DNA from: Pseudomonas viridiflava
Lineage (GTDB): Bacteria > Pseudomonadota > Gammaproteobacteria > Pseudomonadales > Pseudomonadaceae
Length of the DNA stretch: 64,000 nt
Direction of reading: 5' to 3'
Assembly: GCF_900582625.1 (NCBI RefSeq)
Contig: NZ_UTIQ01000241.1
Span: 186,001-250,000, forward strand
The notes under the pieces are model-generated. The model did no database searches, was not told where the DNA came from, and was given only the letters and a program-made list of their open reading frames with translations. The position numbers were made by a program, and so were the translations under genes. Below, in pieces: positions 7,060-16,806 of this stretch; position 1 is the stretch's first letter, and each line of letters starts with the position of its first letter.

Positions 7060-9309
7060 GTGCGCATTTCCAGCCCCTGGCTGCAGCACCCCGCTTACAC
7101 ATTTCTCGCTCGCGGTTTCCTTCTGCTTGTTGTGCCACTGCTGGCGCGCTATTGCCTTGGCTGGTCGAACGATTTCGGCTATTTGTCGGACCTGGCCATT
7201 GGTTCGCTGCTGATCGTGCTGCTGCACAACCGGCCATTGTGGCTGGCGCTGCCGGTGCTGCTGGTGTGGAGCGTGTTTACCCTGAGCACGGCTGAACTGG
7301 TGGGCGCCGTCGGCCGCATGCCGGAGGTCAGCGATCTGCAATACCTCACCGACCCACAGTTCGTCGGCCACTCCACCCAAGGCGGCGGCCTTACCTATCC
7401 CTTGCTCGGCATTGGTCTGGCGCTAGGCATTTTTGCGAATCTGCTTATCCGTCGGCAAAAGAACGCCCGCCGTCTGCCCTTTTATAGCTACGCCCTGCCC
7501 CTCGCTTTCGCGGCGCTGCACGCCAGCGGTCAATACGTGACGCCCAGTGAGGCGGTGCAGTGGAAGCAATTCAACCTGCCGCACAAACTGCTGGCCGAAG
7601 GGTTCAACGGTGGCCAGATGGGCCTGGAAGCCTGGCTGGATAACGACGACCCCGAAACCAAGCCCGACATCGCCGGCCTCAGCCAGCTCGATCTCAACGG
7701 CACCAAGCTGTTCGCCGGCAAAGGCCAGGCGAAAAACGTGCTGATCGTGACGCTCGAAGGCATCCCCGGCGCGTACCTCGCCACCAATCGCCAGGCGTTG
7801 CACAGCAGTTATCAAGAGGATTTGATGCCGCGTCTGAGCCAGTGGGCCGATCGCGCAATGAACACGCCCGACTATGTTCTACACAGCCACCAGACCATTC
7901 GCGGCCTGTACGCGATGTTGTGCGGCGACTACAGCAAGCTCGACAGCGGCACGCCCAAAGGCGTGGAACTGCTCAATAGCAGCACCCGTAACCTGCAATG
8001 CCTGCCTGCGCAGCTGCGCGACCAAGGCATGCGCACCACCTTCCTGCAAGGCGCCGGCCTGCGCTTTATGGCCAAAGACAAAATCATGCCGCACATGGGC
8101 TTCGAGCAAACGCGTGGCCGCAGTTGGTTTAAGAACAAGCCGTACCTGGAATTCCCCTGGGGCATGGACGACAAGGCGTATTTCGAAGGCGCGCTGAAAC
8201 AGGTGGCCGAGCTTCGCCAGTCAAAAAAACCTTGGATGCTCACGCTGCTCACCGTTGGAACTCACCAGCCCTACTCAGCGCCGCAGGATTACCTGGACCG
8301 CTACCCCAGCGCCAAACAAGCCGCCATCGGTTACCTGGACGATGCCGTCGCCGACTTCCTCGCCGCGCTGGAAAAACAGGGCGTGCTCAAGGACACCCTG
8401 GTGATCGTTACCTCAGACGAGTCTCACGGTATCGAGGACGTCCGCCTCGCTTCGGCGTGGGGCTTCAACCTGATTCTGGCCCCCGAACAAAGCCAATTAC
8501 CGAAGCTGAAACAAGGCGTGTACGGGCACGTCGACCTCACCGCCTCGGTGCTCGATTACTTCGATTTTCAGGTGCCGCCAAACCTCACCGGCCGCTCGCT
8601 GTTTCGCGACTACAGCACCGGGCGCGAGATTCTGTCGTACACCAACGGCTTGCTGCGCCAGCACGACGGCAAAGGCACGTTTACCGAATGCGACTTTCAG
8701 CAAATTTGTCGGCGCTACGCCAGTGAAGGCTTTATCGCTGACCAGGCCCGCTACCTGGGCCGTGTGGGCGGCAAACAGGCGCGGCTGGTCAGCGAGCGCG
8801 CGGGCCTGCTGGATCAGTCGCTGAGCAACGGCCAGATCGGCCAGCAATACCAGTTCGCCAATAACGAACGAATTCGCCTGAAGGCCGAGGCCAAGGACGA
8901 CTGGGCCGACAACCTGATCGGCGCCCAATATCTGGAACTGCCGCAAGGCACCCGCACGCGGGTAAACGTCACCATTCGCGCGGTGCGCATGGCCAAGCAA
9001 GGCGCCAAGCTGCTGCTCAAAACCAAGGAATTCGATCGCGATGTGGCCGGGCTGATTCCCGAGCTGCCGGCGCTCAAGGCTGGGCAAACGCTAAACCTGA
9101 GCTTCGGCTTCGACAACCTCGAAACCCGCAAGGCCTTCTCCTTTCACCTGCTGGGCGAAGGCCAAGGCGCCATCGAAATTACCGACTTCAGTGTGGTGAC
9201 CGAACCGTTGCTCGCCGCCGACTTGCTCGACTTGGAGAAAACCGAGGAAAGCGCCCAGGCCGACAGCAGCGCGCCTGAAGAGGCGCTCGACGAGCCCGTC
9301 GAGCTGTAA
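7060..9309 (+). CDS. LTA synthase-like membrane sulfatase / phosphoglycerol transferase family
   Basis: The 749-aa protein has about five membrane helices in the first 170 residues and then a large periplasmic alkaline-phosphatase-fold domain. The domain shows NVLIVTLEGIPGAYL (metal-binding Glu), SHQTIRGLYAMLCG (likely Thr nucleophile), VGTHQPY and VTSDESHG (metal-binding Asp/His), as in lipoteichoic acid synthase and OpgB. In a Gram-negative cell the product is more likely a phosphoglycerol- or phosphoethanolamine-modified glycan or lipid. A GTG start is chosen because CAGGAG lies seven bases before it. The last 150 residues extend beyond the catalytic domain and end in an acidic tail. It converges with the next gene. 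Confidence 0.85.
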   Translation: MRISSPWLQHPAYTFLARGFLLLVVPLLARYCLGWSNDFGYLSDLAIGSLLIVLLHNRPLWLALPVLLVWSVFTLSTAELVGAVGRMPEVSDLQYLTDPQFVGHSTQGGGLTYPLLGIGLALGIFANLLIRRQKNARRLPFYSYALPLAFAALHASGQYVTPSEAVQWKQFNLPHKLLAEGFNGGQMGLEAWLDNDDPETKPDIAGLSQLDLNGTKLFAGKGQAKNVLIVTLEGIPGAYLATNRQALHSSYQEDLMPRLSQWADRAMNTPDYVLHSHQTIRGLYAMLCGDYSKLDSGTPKGVELLNSSTRNLQCLPAQLRDQGMRTTFLQGAGLRFMAKDKIMPHMGFEQTRGRSWFKNKPYLEFPWGMDDKAYFEGALKQVAELRQSKKPWMLTLLTVGTHQPYSAPQDYLDRYPSAKQAAIGYLDDAVADFLAALEKQGVLKDTLVIVTSDESHGIEDVRLASAWGFNLILAPEQSQLPKLKQGVYGHVDLTASVLDYFDFQVPPNLTGRSLFRDYSTGREILSYTNGLLRQHDGKGTFTECDFQQICRRYASEGFIADQARYLGRVGGKQARLVSERAGLLDQSLSNGQIGQQYQFANNERIRLKAEAKDDWADNLIGAQYLELPQGTRTRVNVTIRAVRMAKQGAKLLLKTKEFDRDVAGLIPELPALKAGQTLNLSFGFDNLETRKAFSFHLLGEGQGAIEITDFSVVTEPLLAADLLDLEKTEESAQADSSAPEEALDEPVEL

Positions 9310-9315
9310 CGCGGG

Positions 9316-10452
9316 TTACTCCATCAAGCCGATGCGCACCAGACTGCCCGTGTCGGCATCGGTCAGCACATACAAGAAGCCGTCCGGCCCCTGGCGCACA
9401 TCGCGAATGCGGCCGAGTTTGTCTTTCAGCAAACGCTCTTCGTGCACCACGTCATTGCCTTTTAGCTCCAGGCGAATCAGTGACTGGTCGGCCAGCGCGC
9501 CAATAAACAGATTGTGCTGCCAGCCGGCAAAACGCTCGGCGTTGTAAAACGCCATGCCGCTCACGGCCGGCGATTTTTCCCAGACATGCTGGGGCGGCTC
9601 GGTGCCCGGCGCGGTTTTGCCCTTGGCCTCGCGAATCGGCAGCAGGGTGTAATCGATGCCGTGGGTTGCCAGCGGCCAGCCATAGTTTTTGCCAGGTTGG
9701 GGGATATTGATTTCATCGCCGCCGCGCGGGCCGTGTTCGTGCAGCCACAGCGCGTCGGTCCAGGGATTGAGCGCCGCGCCCTGAGCATTGCGGTGGCCGT
9801 ACGACCAAATTTCCCCACGCGCCCCGGGCTTACCTACAAACGGGTTGTCGGCCGGAATGCTGCCGTCCAGGTTCAGGCGCACCACTTTGCCTTGCAGCTT
9901 GTCGAGGTCTTGGGCGGCCGTGCGTTGATAGTTTTCGCCAAGGGTTACGAACAAATGCCCTTCGCCATCGAACACCAAGCGCGCGCCGTAGTGGTTACCA
10001 GTAGACAGCTTCGGCGCTTGACGAAAAATCACCTCAAAGCCTTCCAGGCTTTTCCCGTCGGCAGCCAATTTACCCCGCCCCACGGCGGTGCCGCCCAGGT
10101 TGTCGTCGCCCTCTTCGGCGTAGGCCAGGTAAACCCAACGGTCATCCGCGAAGCTGGGTGACAGGGCAACATCCAGCAATCCCCCCTGCCCACGGCTATA
10201 AACCTGGGGCACACCGCTAACCTGCGATGAACCGGTGAAATCGGCTGCCACCGAGCGCAACTGCCCAGACCGCTCGGTGATCAGCAACTGGCCATCGGGC
10301 AAAAACGCCATGCCCCACGGATGGCGCAAATCGTTGAGTAGGTATTGCACCTGCACGGTGCCGCGTTCGCTGCTCTGCTGAAAATCTTCTTCGGCTTGCG
10401 CTGCACCGCCCAACACCGACAACCCCACCACTGCTAACGCTTTGAACAGCAT
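9316..10452 (-). CDS. PQQ-dependent aldose sugar dehydrogenase-like protein, exported
   Basis: Six-bladed beta-propeller of the soluble glucose dehydrogenase/YliI family, which oxidises aldoses in the periplasm using PQQ. Family marks are LRHPWGMAFLPDGQLLITERSGQL near the start, GNHYGARLVFDGEGHLFVT, GEIWSYGHRNAQG, the HEHGPRGGDEINIPQPGKNYGWP active-site segment and a RIRDVRQGPDGFLYVLTD end. The 378-aa form starts at an ATG preceded by TGGAGAACG and has a signal peptide ending near AQA-EE. Whether PQQ is truly bound cannot be told from sequence; no PQQ synthesis genes are in the window. Confidence 0.9.
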   Translation of the reverse strand: MLFKALAVVGLSVLGGAAQAEEDFQQSSERGTVQVQYLLNDLRHPWGMAFLPDGQLLITERSGQLRSVAADFTGSSQVSGVPQVYSRGQGGLLDVALSPSFADDRWVYLAYAEEGDDNLGGTAVGRGKLAADGKSLEGFEVIFRQAPKLSTGNHYGARLVFDGEGHLFVTLGENYQRTAAQDLDKLQGKVVRLNLDGSIPADNPFVGKPGARGEIWSYGHRNAQGAALNPWTDALWLHEHGPRGGDEINIPQPGKNYGWPLATHGIDYTLLPIREAKGKTAPGTEPPQHVWEKSPAVSGMAFYNAERFAGWQHNLFIGALADQSLIRLELKGNDVVHEERLLKDKLGRIRDVRQGPDGFLYVLTDADTGSLVRIGLME

Positions 10453-10561
10453 CGTCCGTTCTCCAGGCTTGAAATCGAGTGGGCAAAAGACTGGCAAAAA
10501 AACGCCGGCGCAGCTGTTTGCAATTGCAACGGGAAACTACAGCCGAGGCCAGTGGCAAGCA

Positions 10562-11290
10562 TCAGTAGTCCGCGTACTTGCGCTCGATCTGCTCGTATTC
10601 ACCGGTGCGGCGTATGGTGGCCAGGCCGTGATCGAACGCATTGCGCTGACGTTCCAGGCGAAAGCCTGCCTTATAGGCGGTGGGCGGGAACAAGGCGAAC
10701 CACGTCAGCGGTTGGCTGATATCCACCTGATCGAGCACGTCGCGGTTGAAGTAACGAATGACCTTGAGGTCGCCAATAATTACGTCGATACGGCCGCTAT
10801 AGAGCAACCGATTACGCGTGACCTGCTGCGATTCCTCACGATAGTTGGGGTGGTCTTTCACGGCGGCGGCGTACTCGGGACCGAGCAAAAAGCGCGCCCG
10901 CTGAAAGGCACTGACCGAATAACCGCGCAGGTCATTGATGTTGTGCAACTGCACCTTGCGCGAACTCAGCGCCACTGCCGTGTTGTGGTAATAAATGTAG
11001 GTAGTGGAGTAATACGCCGCCACGCCGCTCAGTTCATTGGTGGTGGTTATGCAGTCCAGCTCGCCGTGGGCCAGCATCAAATGCAGGCGTTCCATGGGCG
11101 CAAAGTAAGGCTGCATTTCATAGCCGGCGCGGCGCAACGCCGCTTCCACCACTTCGTACTCCAAGCCGCGGCGTTCGACCTCGAACACATACGGCGGCTT
11201 GTTCAACCCAAAGCCAACACGCAGCGGCTCCGCGTGCGCGGCCACCGCCATAATCACGAGCGACACCAAGGCCCACAGTCGGCAAAACAT
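10562..11290 (-). CDS. Periplasmic solute-binding protein family 3 (orphan)
   Basis: A 242-aa protein with a signal peptide (cleavage near AHA-EP) and the type-3 binding-protein fold of polar amino acid uptake systems (LRVGFGLNKPPYVFE at the mature N-terminus, LDCITTTNE, DVIIGDLKVIRYFN). The ATG at 11290 follows a perfect GGGAGGT ribosome-binding sequence. No permease or ATPase gene is adjacent, so it may act as a sensor-like binder or serve a transporter elsewhere. The divergent neighbour is an exported protease. Confidence 0.85.
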   Translation of the reverse strand: MFCRLWALVSLVIMAVAAHAEPLRVGFGLNKPPYVFEVERRGLEYEVVEAALRRAGYEMQPYFAPMERLHLMLAHGELDCITTTNELSGVAAYYSTTYIYYHNTAVALSSRKVQLHNINDLRGYSVSAFQRARFLLGPEYAAAVKDHPNYREESQQVTRNRLLYSGRIDVIIGDLKVIRYFNRDVLDQVDISQPLTWFALFPPTAYKAGFRLERQRNAFDHGLATIRRTGEYEQIERKYADY

Positions 11291-11424
11291 GCGACCTCCC
11301 GGGTTTGTCGGCTTGTTGCTCAAGCATAGCGCGCCCAGCCCGCGTTGCCTGGCATAACGTGGCCTGAACCAATGCCGCCAGGGCGACTCACAGCCCTACT
11401 TCGATCTGCCATGGAACCCTATCG

Positions 11425-13215
11425 ATGCGCGCCCTTCCCCTCGCTGGTTTGACCCTGTCGCTGCTCGTCACCGCCCTGCCCGCTATCGCCGCCGACCCGC
11501 TGCGCCTAGTGCATCTGCAACGCTGTGGCGATGTGTTGAGCGATGCTCAGCAGTTCTGTCTGAATGCCCAGGGGCTGCAAACCGGCGCTGTGCACGTCAT
11601 GTTCGGCGGCGAGGCGCTGCCCGAAAGCGTGGTGCAACGCGACGGGCAGCACGTGCAAGTGCAACTGAGCGGCGAGCGCTACAAAAGCGCGCCGGTGTGG
11701 CTGGAGCAGCAGGGCCAAGCGAGTAATCCGGTGTGGCTGTCGCTGAACCGCAGCCACGTGGTCGCCGCGAAGAAAGACGAAGTGACGAAGAACATGGACG
11801 GCCTGACCACGTACATCAACCTGATCAGCCTCATCATCGAGGAAGACACCGACGGCCTGAGCATGGCCCGGGAACTGGCCAAAAAATACGGTGCGGAAGT
11901 GGTCGGTGCCATCCCACCGCTCAATACCTACCAGCTCCGTTTGCCGGCGAAAAACCTGATGGAGCGCGATGCCTTGATTTTGCGTCTCGGCACGGAAGTC
12001 AGCGTCGACGCGGTGGTGATCGAGGAGTCCGCTGCCGAAGAAGGCGAAAACGAAAACCTGGCCGACGACCTCGCCGCCGGCAAACAAGCGCCCGAAGAAA
12101 AACCGAGCGGTGATGAGTGGGCCGCCAACCGTTTTCTAGACGCGGTGAATTACTTCCAGCGGCGCATTCCATCCAAGAACAAACCGGTGCCGGTAGCACC
12201 CATCCGCATCGGCATCATCGAACGCAATGTCGACTTCGATACTGCCGACTTTGCGGATTACCTCGGCGCGGCGACTCGTGACGACGGCAAGCCGCACACC
12301 CGCGTGTACGCCCGCGACGCCAGCAAGCCCGATGGCCACGGCACCACCGTGACCGGCATTCTCGCTGCACGCTGGGACAAGGGCGGCAACACCGGCTTTC
12401 TGCGCGGGCTCGACGGCGCCGGGCCGGGCTTTGAGGTGATAGTTGAGCGCAATTCCGACGCAGGCATTACCGCCAATATCGCCGCCTCGGTGAACCTGGT
12501 GGAAGACGGCGTGCGCGTGCTGAATTGGAGCTGGGGCATTCACCGCGTCGGCGCAAAAAACATCCAAGGCGACGAGGTGGATTCGCTGGTGCGCTCTGGC
12601 CTGGCCATGAACGGCTACGAGGAACTGCTGGAAGAATTTTTCCTCTGGCTGCGCGCCAAGCACCCGGATGTGATCGTGGTGAATTCCGCTGGCAACGGTT
12701 CGTCATTCTCCGGCGCCGACGAATACCGCCTGCCCTCTTCGTTTATTACCGATCAACTGTTCGTCGTCGGCGGCCACCAGCGCAGCGAGCGTCAAGACGT
12801 AGCCGTGGACGATCCGGCCTACGTGGTTAAACGCAGTTCGTCCAACAGCGACATGCGCGTCGACATCACCGCTGCCGCCTGCGCCCACGCCTCCACGGTA
12901 GCGGCCGATGCGCCAGGCGATGCCCATTGCGGCACCTCGTATGCCACGCCGATGGTCACCGGCATCGTTGCTGCGGTGCTGTCGATCAACCCGCAGCTGC
13001 ACCCCGAACAGGCGCGCATGCTGCTGCGTCGCAGCGCCATGACCATCGGCGAAGAATTCGACTTCGAGCCCGCCGATGCCGAAGACCTGACCGCCCCAAT
13101 TCTGCCCTCCGAGCGCAACTACGACCTCAACAACAAAGACGTCGGCCGCTCGGCCCGGCTAGACATGCAAAAGGCGCTCGACCTAGCCGTAAAAAGCCGT
13201 GATCGCGTGCGCTGA
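11425..13215 (+). CDS. Exported subtilisin-family (S8) serine peptidase with Asp-to-Glu change
   Basis: A 596-aa protein with a signal peptide (residues 1-22), a prodomain-like region around 125-200 and an S8 catalytic domain from about 258 to 540. His305 in DGHGTTVTGI, oxyanion Asn424 in NSAGNG and nucleophile Ser505 in GTSYATPMVTGI are in place. Where the family has the catalytic Asp (V-I-D-x-G), this protein reads GIIERNVDFD, with Glu266. Asp270 or Asp272 might compensate. It probably works in the periplasm or outside the cell; substrate unknown. An acidic linker (EESAAEEGENENLADD) precedes the catalytic domain. Confidence 0.87.
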   Translation: MRALPLAGLTLSLLVTALPAIAADPLRLVHLQRCGDVLSDAQQFCLNAQGLQTGAVHVMFGGEALPESVVQRDGQHVQVQLSGERYKSAPVWLEQQGQASNPVWLSLNRSHVVAAKKDEVTKNMDGLTTYINLISLIIEEDTDGLSMARELAKKYGAEVVGAIPPLNTYQLRLPAKNLMERDALILRLGTEVSVDAVVIEESAAEEGENENLADDLAAGKQAPEEKPSGDEWAANRFLDAVNYFQRRIPSKNKPVPVAPIRIGIIERNVDFDTADFADYLGAATRDDGKPHTRVYARDASKPDGHGTTVTGILAARWDKGGNTGFLRGLDGAGPGFEVIVERNSDAGITANIAASVNLVEDGVRVLNWSWGIHRVGAKNIQGDEVDSLVRSGLAMNGYEELLEEFFLWLRAKHPDVIVVNSAGNGSSFSGADEYRLPSSFITDQLFVVGGHQRSERQDVAVDDPAYVVKRSSSNSDMRVDITAAACAHASTVAADAPGDAHCGTSYATPMVTGIVAAVLSINPQLHPEQARMLLRRSAMTIGEEFDFEPADAEDLTAPILPSERNYDLNNKDVGRSARLDMQKALDLAVKSRDRVR

Positions 13216-13274
13216 AGCAGCGCGGCTTCAAGGCAGCTAGACTGCTGCGTCCGTTTAACTGCCAGGAGATCGAC

Positions 13275-14255
13275 ATGCTCAAAGCTCAATACCAAACCCG
13301 CAGCAACGTGCCGCATGAGGTGATCGAAGCCGTTGAACTGCAACTGCCGGCGCCCGCTGCCGGGCAGGTGCGCGTCAAGGTGCTGGCCGCGCCGATCAAC
13401 CCCTCCGACGTGCTCACTCTCACCGGCGAATACGGCATGTTGCCGCCCTTGCCGGCCATTGGCGGCAACGAAGGCGTGGGCAAGGTTGAGGAATTGGGCG
13501 CCAATGTGAGCAACCTCAGCGTCGGCCAAACCGTACTGCTGCCGGTTGGCAGCGGCACCTGGGTGACACATTTGAACGCCGAGGCCAGCAAGCTGATTCC
13601 GCTGCCAGACGCCGACCCGCAGCAGCTGGCGATGCTCACCGTCAACCCGCCCACCGCCTCGTTGCTGCTGAGCCAGTTCGTAGATTTGCAACCCGGCGAA
13701 TGGCTGATTCAGAACGCCGCCAACTCTGGCGTTGGCAGCTACATCATGCAGTTGGCCAAGTTGTGCGGTTTTAAAACCGTCAACGTGGTGCGCCGTGACT
13801 CAGCCGTCGCCGCCACCCAGCAAGACGGCGGCGACGTGGTTCTGGTCGACGGCCCGGACCTGGCCAAGCGCGTTCGCGAAGCCACCGGCAGCGCCACCCT
13901 GCGTCTGGCCATCGACGCCGTGGGCGGCGCCGCCACCGACCACCTCGCCGCGTGCCTGGGCGAAGGTGGCGTAGTGGTGAACTACGGAATGATGAGCGGC
14001 GAACCGTGCCAGGTGTCGCCGTCGGCCATCGTTTTCCGCGACGTCAGCCTGCGCGGTTTCTGGCTGGCGAAATGGTTCCGCAGCGCCAGTCAGGCTGAGC
14101 AAGGCAAGGTGTTTGGGGAGTTGGTGCAGTTGATCGCCAGCGGCAAATTGAAAACCCGCATTGCGGCGACGTACGACGTGAGTCAGATCAAGGACGCGGT
14201 GAAGGCGGCGGCGAGTGGCGAGCGTGAGGGGAAGATTTTAGTGGTGCCGAAGTAG
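13275..14255 (+). CDS. MDR-family oxidoreductase, 2-enoyl thioester reductase-like
   Basis: A 326-aa zinc-free medium-chain dehydrogenase/reductase. INPSDVLTLTGEYG and LPAIGGNEGVGKVEELG match the MECR/ETR subgroup that reduces trans-2-enoyl-ACP or -CoA with NADPH, and NAANSGVGSYIMQLAK is the nucleotide-binding loop. The zinc-ligand cysteines of alcohol dehydrogenases are missing. The start ATG follows CAGGAGATCGAC. It could also be a general quinone oxidoreductase; the conserved N-terminal motifs favour an enoyl reductase. Confidence 0.85.
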   Translation: MLKAQYQTRSNVPHEVIEAVELQLPAPAAGQVRVKVLAAPINPSDVLTLTGEYGMLPPLPAIGGNEGVGKVEELGANVSNLSVGQTVLLPVGSGTWVTHLNAEASKLIPLPDADPQQLAMLTVNPPTASLLLSQFVDLQPGEWLIQNAANSGVGSYIMQLAKLCGFKTVNVVRRDSAVAATQQDGGDVVLVDGPDLAKRVREATGSATLRLAIDAVGGAATDHLAACLGEGGVVVNYGMMSGEPCQVSPSAIVFRDVSLRGFWLAKWFRSASQAEQGKVFGELVQLIASGKLKTRIAATYDVSQIKDAVKAAASGEREGKILVVPK

Positions 14256-14285
14256 TTGCTTTGGATGCTTTTTCCATCTTGAAAT

Positions 14286-14394
14286 TCTGGATCCCGAATC
14301 GTCGGACCGCCGCCTACGCGGGGATGACGGTGATGTTTAGAAGTCCGGCGTATCCCTCGCATATACCGTCATCCCCGCGCAGGCGGGGATCCAG
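14286..14394. repeat. Single inverted-pair repeat unit (same family as the 18 kb array)
   Basis: Arm one (14286-14330) starts TCTGGATCCCGAATCGTCGG and ends GGGGATGACGG; arm two (14366-14394) is CCGTCATCCCCGCGCAGG and on. The arms are inverted copies; arm one carries the 15-bp extra segment also found in the 18 kb array. It lies between convergent genes. Confidence 0.85.
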
Positions 14395-14462
14395 AACGGT
14401 TCAGGAGTCCTCCATCGCGAAACACCCGCACATTTACCTAGGCATCCAACTACACGAGCGTA

Positions 14463-15797
14463 TTACTCCGCCGCTGGCGCCTCTGGCTTCTTGCGCTTCA
14501 ACGGCGCCATGCCATCGCCACTCACCAATGAGCTCTTCGGCTTGTTGGCCGTTTTGCGTTTGCTTGGCGCTTTGGCGACTGCTTTCTTGTCGGTCTTCTT
14601 GTCGGTCTTTTTCTTCTTCACGCCGACCGCTTTGCCCGAGGCTTTGACCTTTTTCGGGCCGCCGTAGGTGCCTTTTAATTCCTTGACCACGCGGCGCTCG
14701 AAGCTCTGTTTCAGGTAGCGCTCGATGCTGGACATCAGGTTCCAGTCGCCGTGGCAGATCAGCGAAATCGCAAGGCCTTCGTTGCCCGCACGGCCGGTGC
14801 GGCCGATGCGGTGAACATATTCGTCGCCACTGCGCGGCATGTCGTAGTTGATGACCAGGTCGAGGCCATCCACGTCCAGGCCACGAGCGGCTACATCGGT
14901 GGCGACCAGAATTTTCACGCCGCCTTGTTTGAGGCGGTCGATGGCCAGCTTGCGGTCTTTCTGGTCTTTCTCGCCGTGCAGCACGAACACCTTGTGCTCC
15001 GCTGCAACCAGGCGGCCGTAGAGGCGGTCTGCGGCGACGCGGGTGTTGGTGAAGATGATCGCTTTTTGGTACGTCTCGTTGGCCAGCAACCAGAACACCA
15101 GTTGCTCTTTATGCTGGTTGTGGTCGGCGGTGATGATCTGCTGACGCACGCCGTCGCTCAGTTGGCTGACGGCGTTGAGTTGCAGGTGCTGCGGGTCTTT
15201 GAGTACCGAGGCGACCATCTCGCGCAAGCCGTTGCCGCCGCTGGTAGCGGAGAACAGCATGGTTTGGTGGGCGCCTTTGCACTCGCCTGCAAGGCGCTGC
15301 ACATCTTCGGCAAAGCCCATGTCGAGCATGCGGTCGGCTTCGTCCAGCACCAGCACTTCCACGGCCTTGAGGTCGAGGTTGCCGGCGTTCAGTTGTTCGA
15401 GCAGACGGCCCGGCGTGCCGATAAGGATGTCCGGCACTTTGCGCAGCATGGCGGCTTGTACTTTGAAGTCTTCACCGCCGGTGATCAGGCCGGATTTGAT
15501 AAAGGTGAATTGCGAGAAGCGCTCCACTTCCTTCAACGTCTGCTGCGCCAACTCGCGGGTTGGCAGCAGGATGAGTGCGCGAATTACGACGCGGGGTTTG
15601 GCGTCGCCCATCAGGCGGTTGAGCATTGGCAGCACGAACGCAGCGGTTTTGCCGCTGCCGGTTTGCGCGGTAACCCGCAGGTCTTTCCCTTCCAGCGCCG
15701 GCGGAATGGCCGCGACTTGTACCGGGGTGGGCTCGACAAACTTCAGCTCGGCCACGGCTTTAAGCAGGCGTTCATGCAGGGCGAATTGGGAAAACAC
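14463..15797 (-). CDS. DEAD-box RNA helicase with Lys-rich tail
   Basis: A 444-aa ATP-dependent RNA helicase of the RhlE/SrmB-like group. All motifs are present: the Q-motif region (FVEPTPVQ), AQTGSGKT (Walker A), PTRELA, VLDEADRMLDMGF (DEAD), SAT, ATDVAARGLDVDGLD and HRIGRTGRAGN. The last 60 residues are very rich in Lys (KKKKTDKKTDKK), likely for RNA contact. The GTG at 15797 is preferred because GAGGTAGC stands just before it and the product then begins FSQFALHERLL, as in the family. Expected roles are ribosome assembly or RNA decay, especially in the cold. Confidence 0.92.
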   Translation of the reverse strand: MFSQFALHERLLKAVAELKFVEPTPVQVAAIPPALEGKDLRVTAQTGSGKTAAFVLPMLNRLMGDAKPRVVIRALILLPTRELAQQTLKEVERFSQFTFIKSGLITGGEDFKVQAAMLRKVPDILIGTPGRLLEQLNAGNLDLKAVEVLVLDEADRMLDMGFAEDVQRLAGECKGAHQTMLFSATSGGNGLREMVASVLKDPQHLQLNAVSQLSDGVRQQIITADHNQHKEQLVFWLLANETYQKAIIFTNTRVAADRLYGRLVAAEHKVFVLHGEKDQKDRKLAIDRLKQGGVKILVATDVAARGLDVDGLDLVINYDMPRSGDEYVHRIGRTGRAGNEGLAISLICHGDWNLMSSIERYLKQSFERRVVKELKGTYGGPKKVKASGKAVGVKKKKTDKKTDKKAVAKAPSKRKTANKPKSSLVSGDGMAPLKRKKPEAPAAE

Positions 15798-15909
15798 AGG
15801 GGCTACCTCGGCGAAGATCACTAAACAGCCGCATAGGTTACCGGTTGTTGCCCCGGAACGCCCGCAGTCTGTGCAGGCGGTCGACCGCAGGCGCGCCGTT
15901 TCGCCCCAG

Positions 15910-16806
15910 TTAAAGCGGCTGTCGGCCCTGCTTGCGCAGCACGTGAATGCTGTCCCAGGCGGTTAGCACAATGGCCAACCAAATGGGCAGATACGTCCAC
16001 AACTGCGCCGGGTTGAAGGTCTCGCCAAGAAACAACAAGGTTACCGCAAACAGCAACGCCGGCTCCAGGTAACTGAGAATGCCGAACACGCCCAGCGGCA
16101 AAAGCCGGCTGGAGGCCATCATCGCGGCAAAGGCCAGCGTGCCCAGCAAGCCGATGCCAGGCAGCAGCCACCACATTTGCGGGGCTTGGGTGAACAAGTT
16201 ATCCGGGCCGTAGGCAACGATCAGCCAAACCGCCACTGGCGCCAGCACGAGCATTTCCAGAATAAAACCGGACAGCGAGTCCAGACGCATCCAGCGGCGC
16301 AGCATGAAATACGGTGGGTAGCCCAGCGCGGTCACCAGCGTGGCCCAGGAAAACGCGCGGGTCAGCCACAACTCATGCAGCACGCCCAACAGCGCCAGGC
16401 CGACGGCGATGCCTTGCAATGGGCTTAATCGTTCGCGGTAAAACACGCGCCCCACCAGCACCATCGCCAGCGGCAGCAGGAAGTAGCCAAGCGTCACCTC
16501 CAGCATCATGCCCTGCAGGGGCGCCCAGAGAAAAAGTCCCCATTGGATGCCGATCAGTGCCGCCGCCACGGGCAAGGCCAGCACCAGCAGCGGCTCGCGG
16601 CGTAGACGTTGCAGCGCGCCGAGCAACAGCCCCCATTGCCGCGACAGCGCCACCAACAACAGCACCATTGGAATGGACCACAGCACGCGTTGGGCGAAAA
16701 TCTGGATGCCATCGAGCGGCGCCAGTTGGTTCACGTAGCCGGGCATAAAGGCGAACAACACCGATGCCAGCACCGACAGCGCCACCCCGCGACCGGACAA
16801 CCTCAT
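15910..16806 (-). CDS. rarD: RarD-type EamA/DMT transporter
   Basis: A 298-aa inner-membrane protein with about ten hydrophobic helices in two repeats. The start RGVALSVLASVLFAFMPGYVN and QIFAQRVLWSIPMVLLLV fit the RarD branch of the drug/metabolite transporter superfamily, named for chloramphenicol sensitivity in E. coli; natural substrate unknown. The ATG at 16806 follows GGGGAAAGGC. A GTG four codons earlier overlaps that sequence and is less likely. Confidence 0.88.
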   Translation of the reverse strand: MRLSGRGVALSVLASVLFAFMPGYVNQLAPLDGIQIFAQRVLWSIPMVLLLVALSRQWGLLLGALQRLRREPLLVLALPVAAALIGIQWGLFLWAPLQGMMLEVTLGYFLLPLAMVLVGRVFYRERLSPLQGIAVGLALLGVLHELWLTRAFSWATLVTALGYPPYFMLRRWMRLDSLSGFILEMLVLAPVAVWLIVAYGPDNLFTQAPQMWWLLPGIGLLGTLAFAAMMASSRLLPLGVFGILSYLEPALLFAVTLLFLGETFNPAQLWTYLPIWLAIVLTAWDSIHVLRKQGRQPL

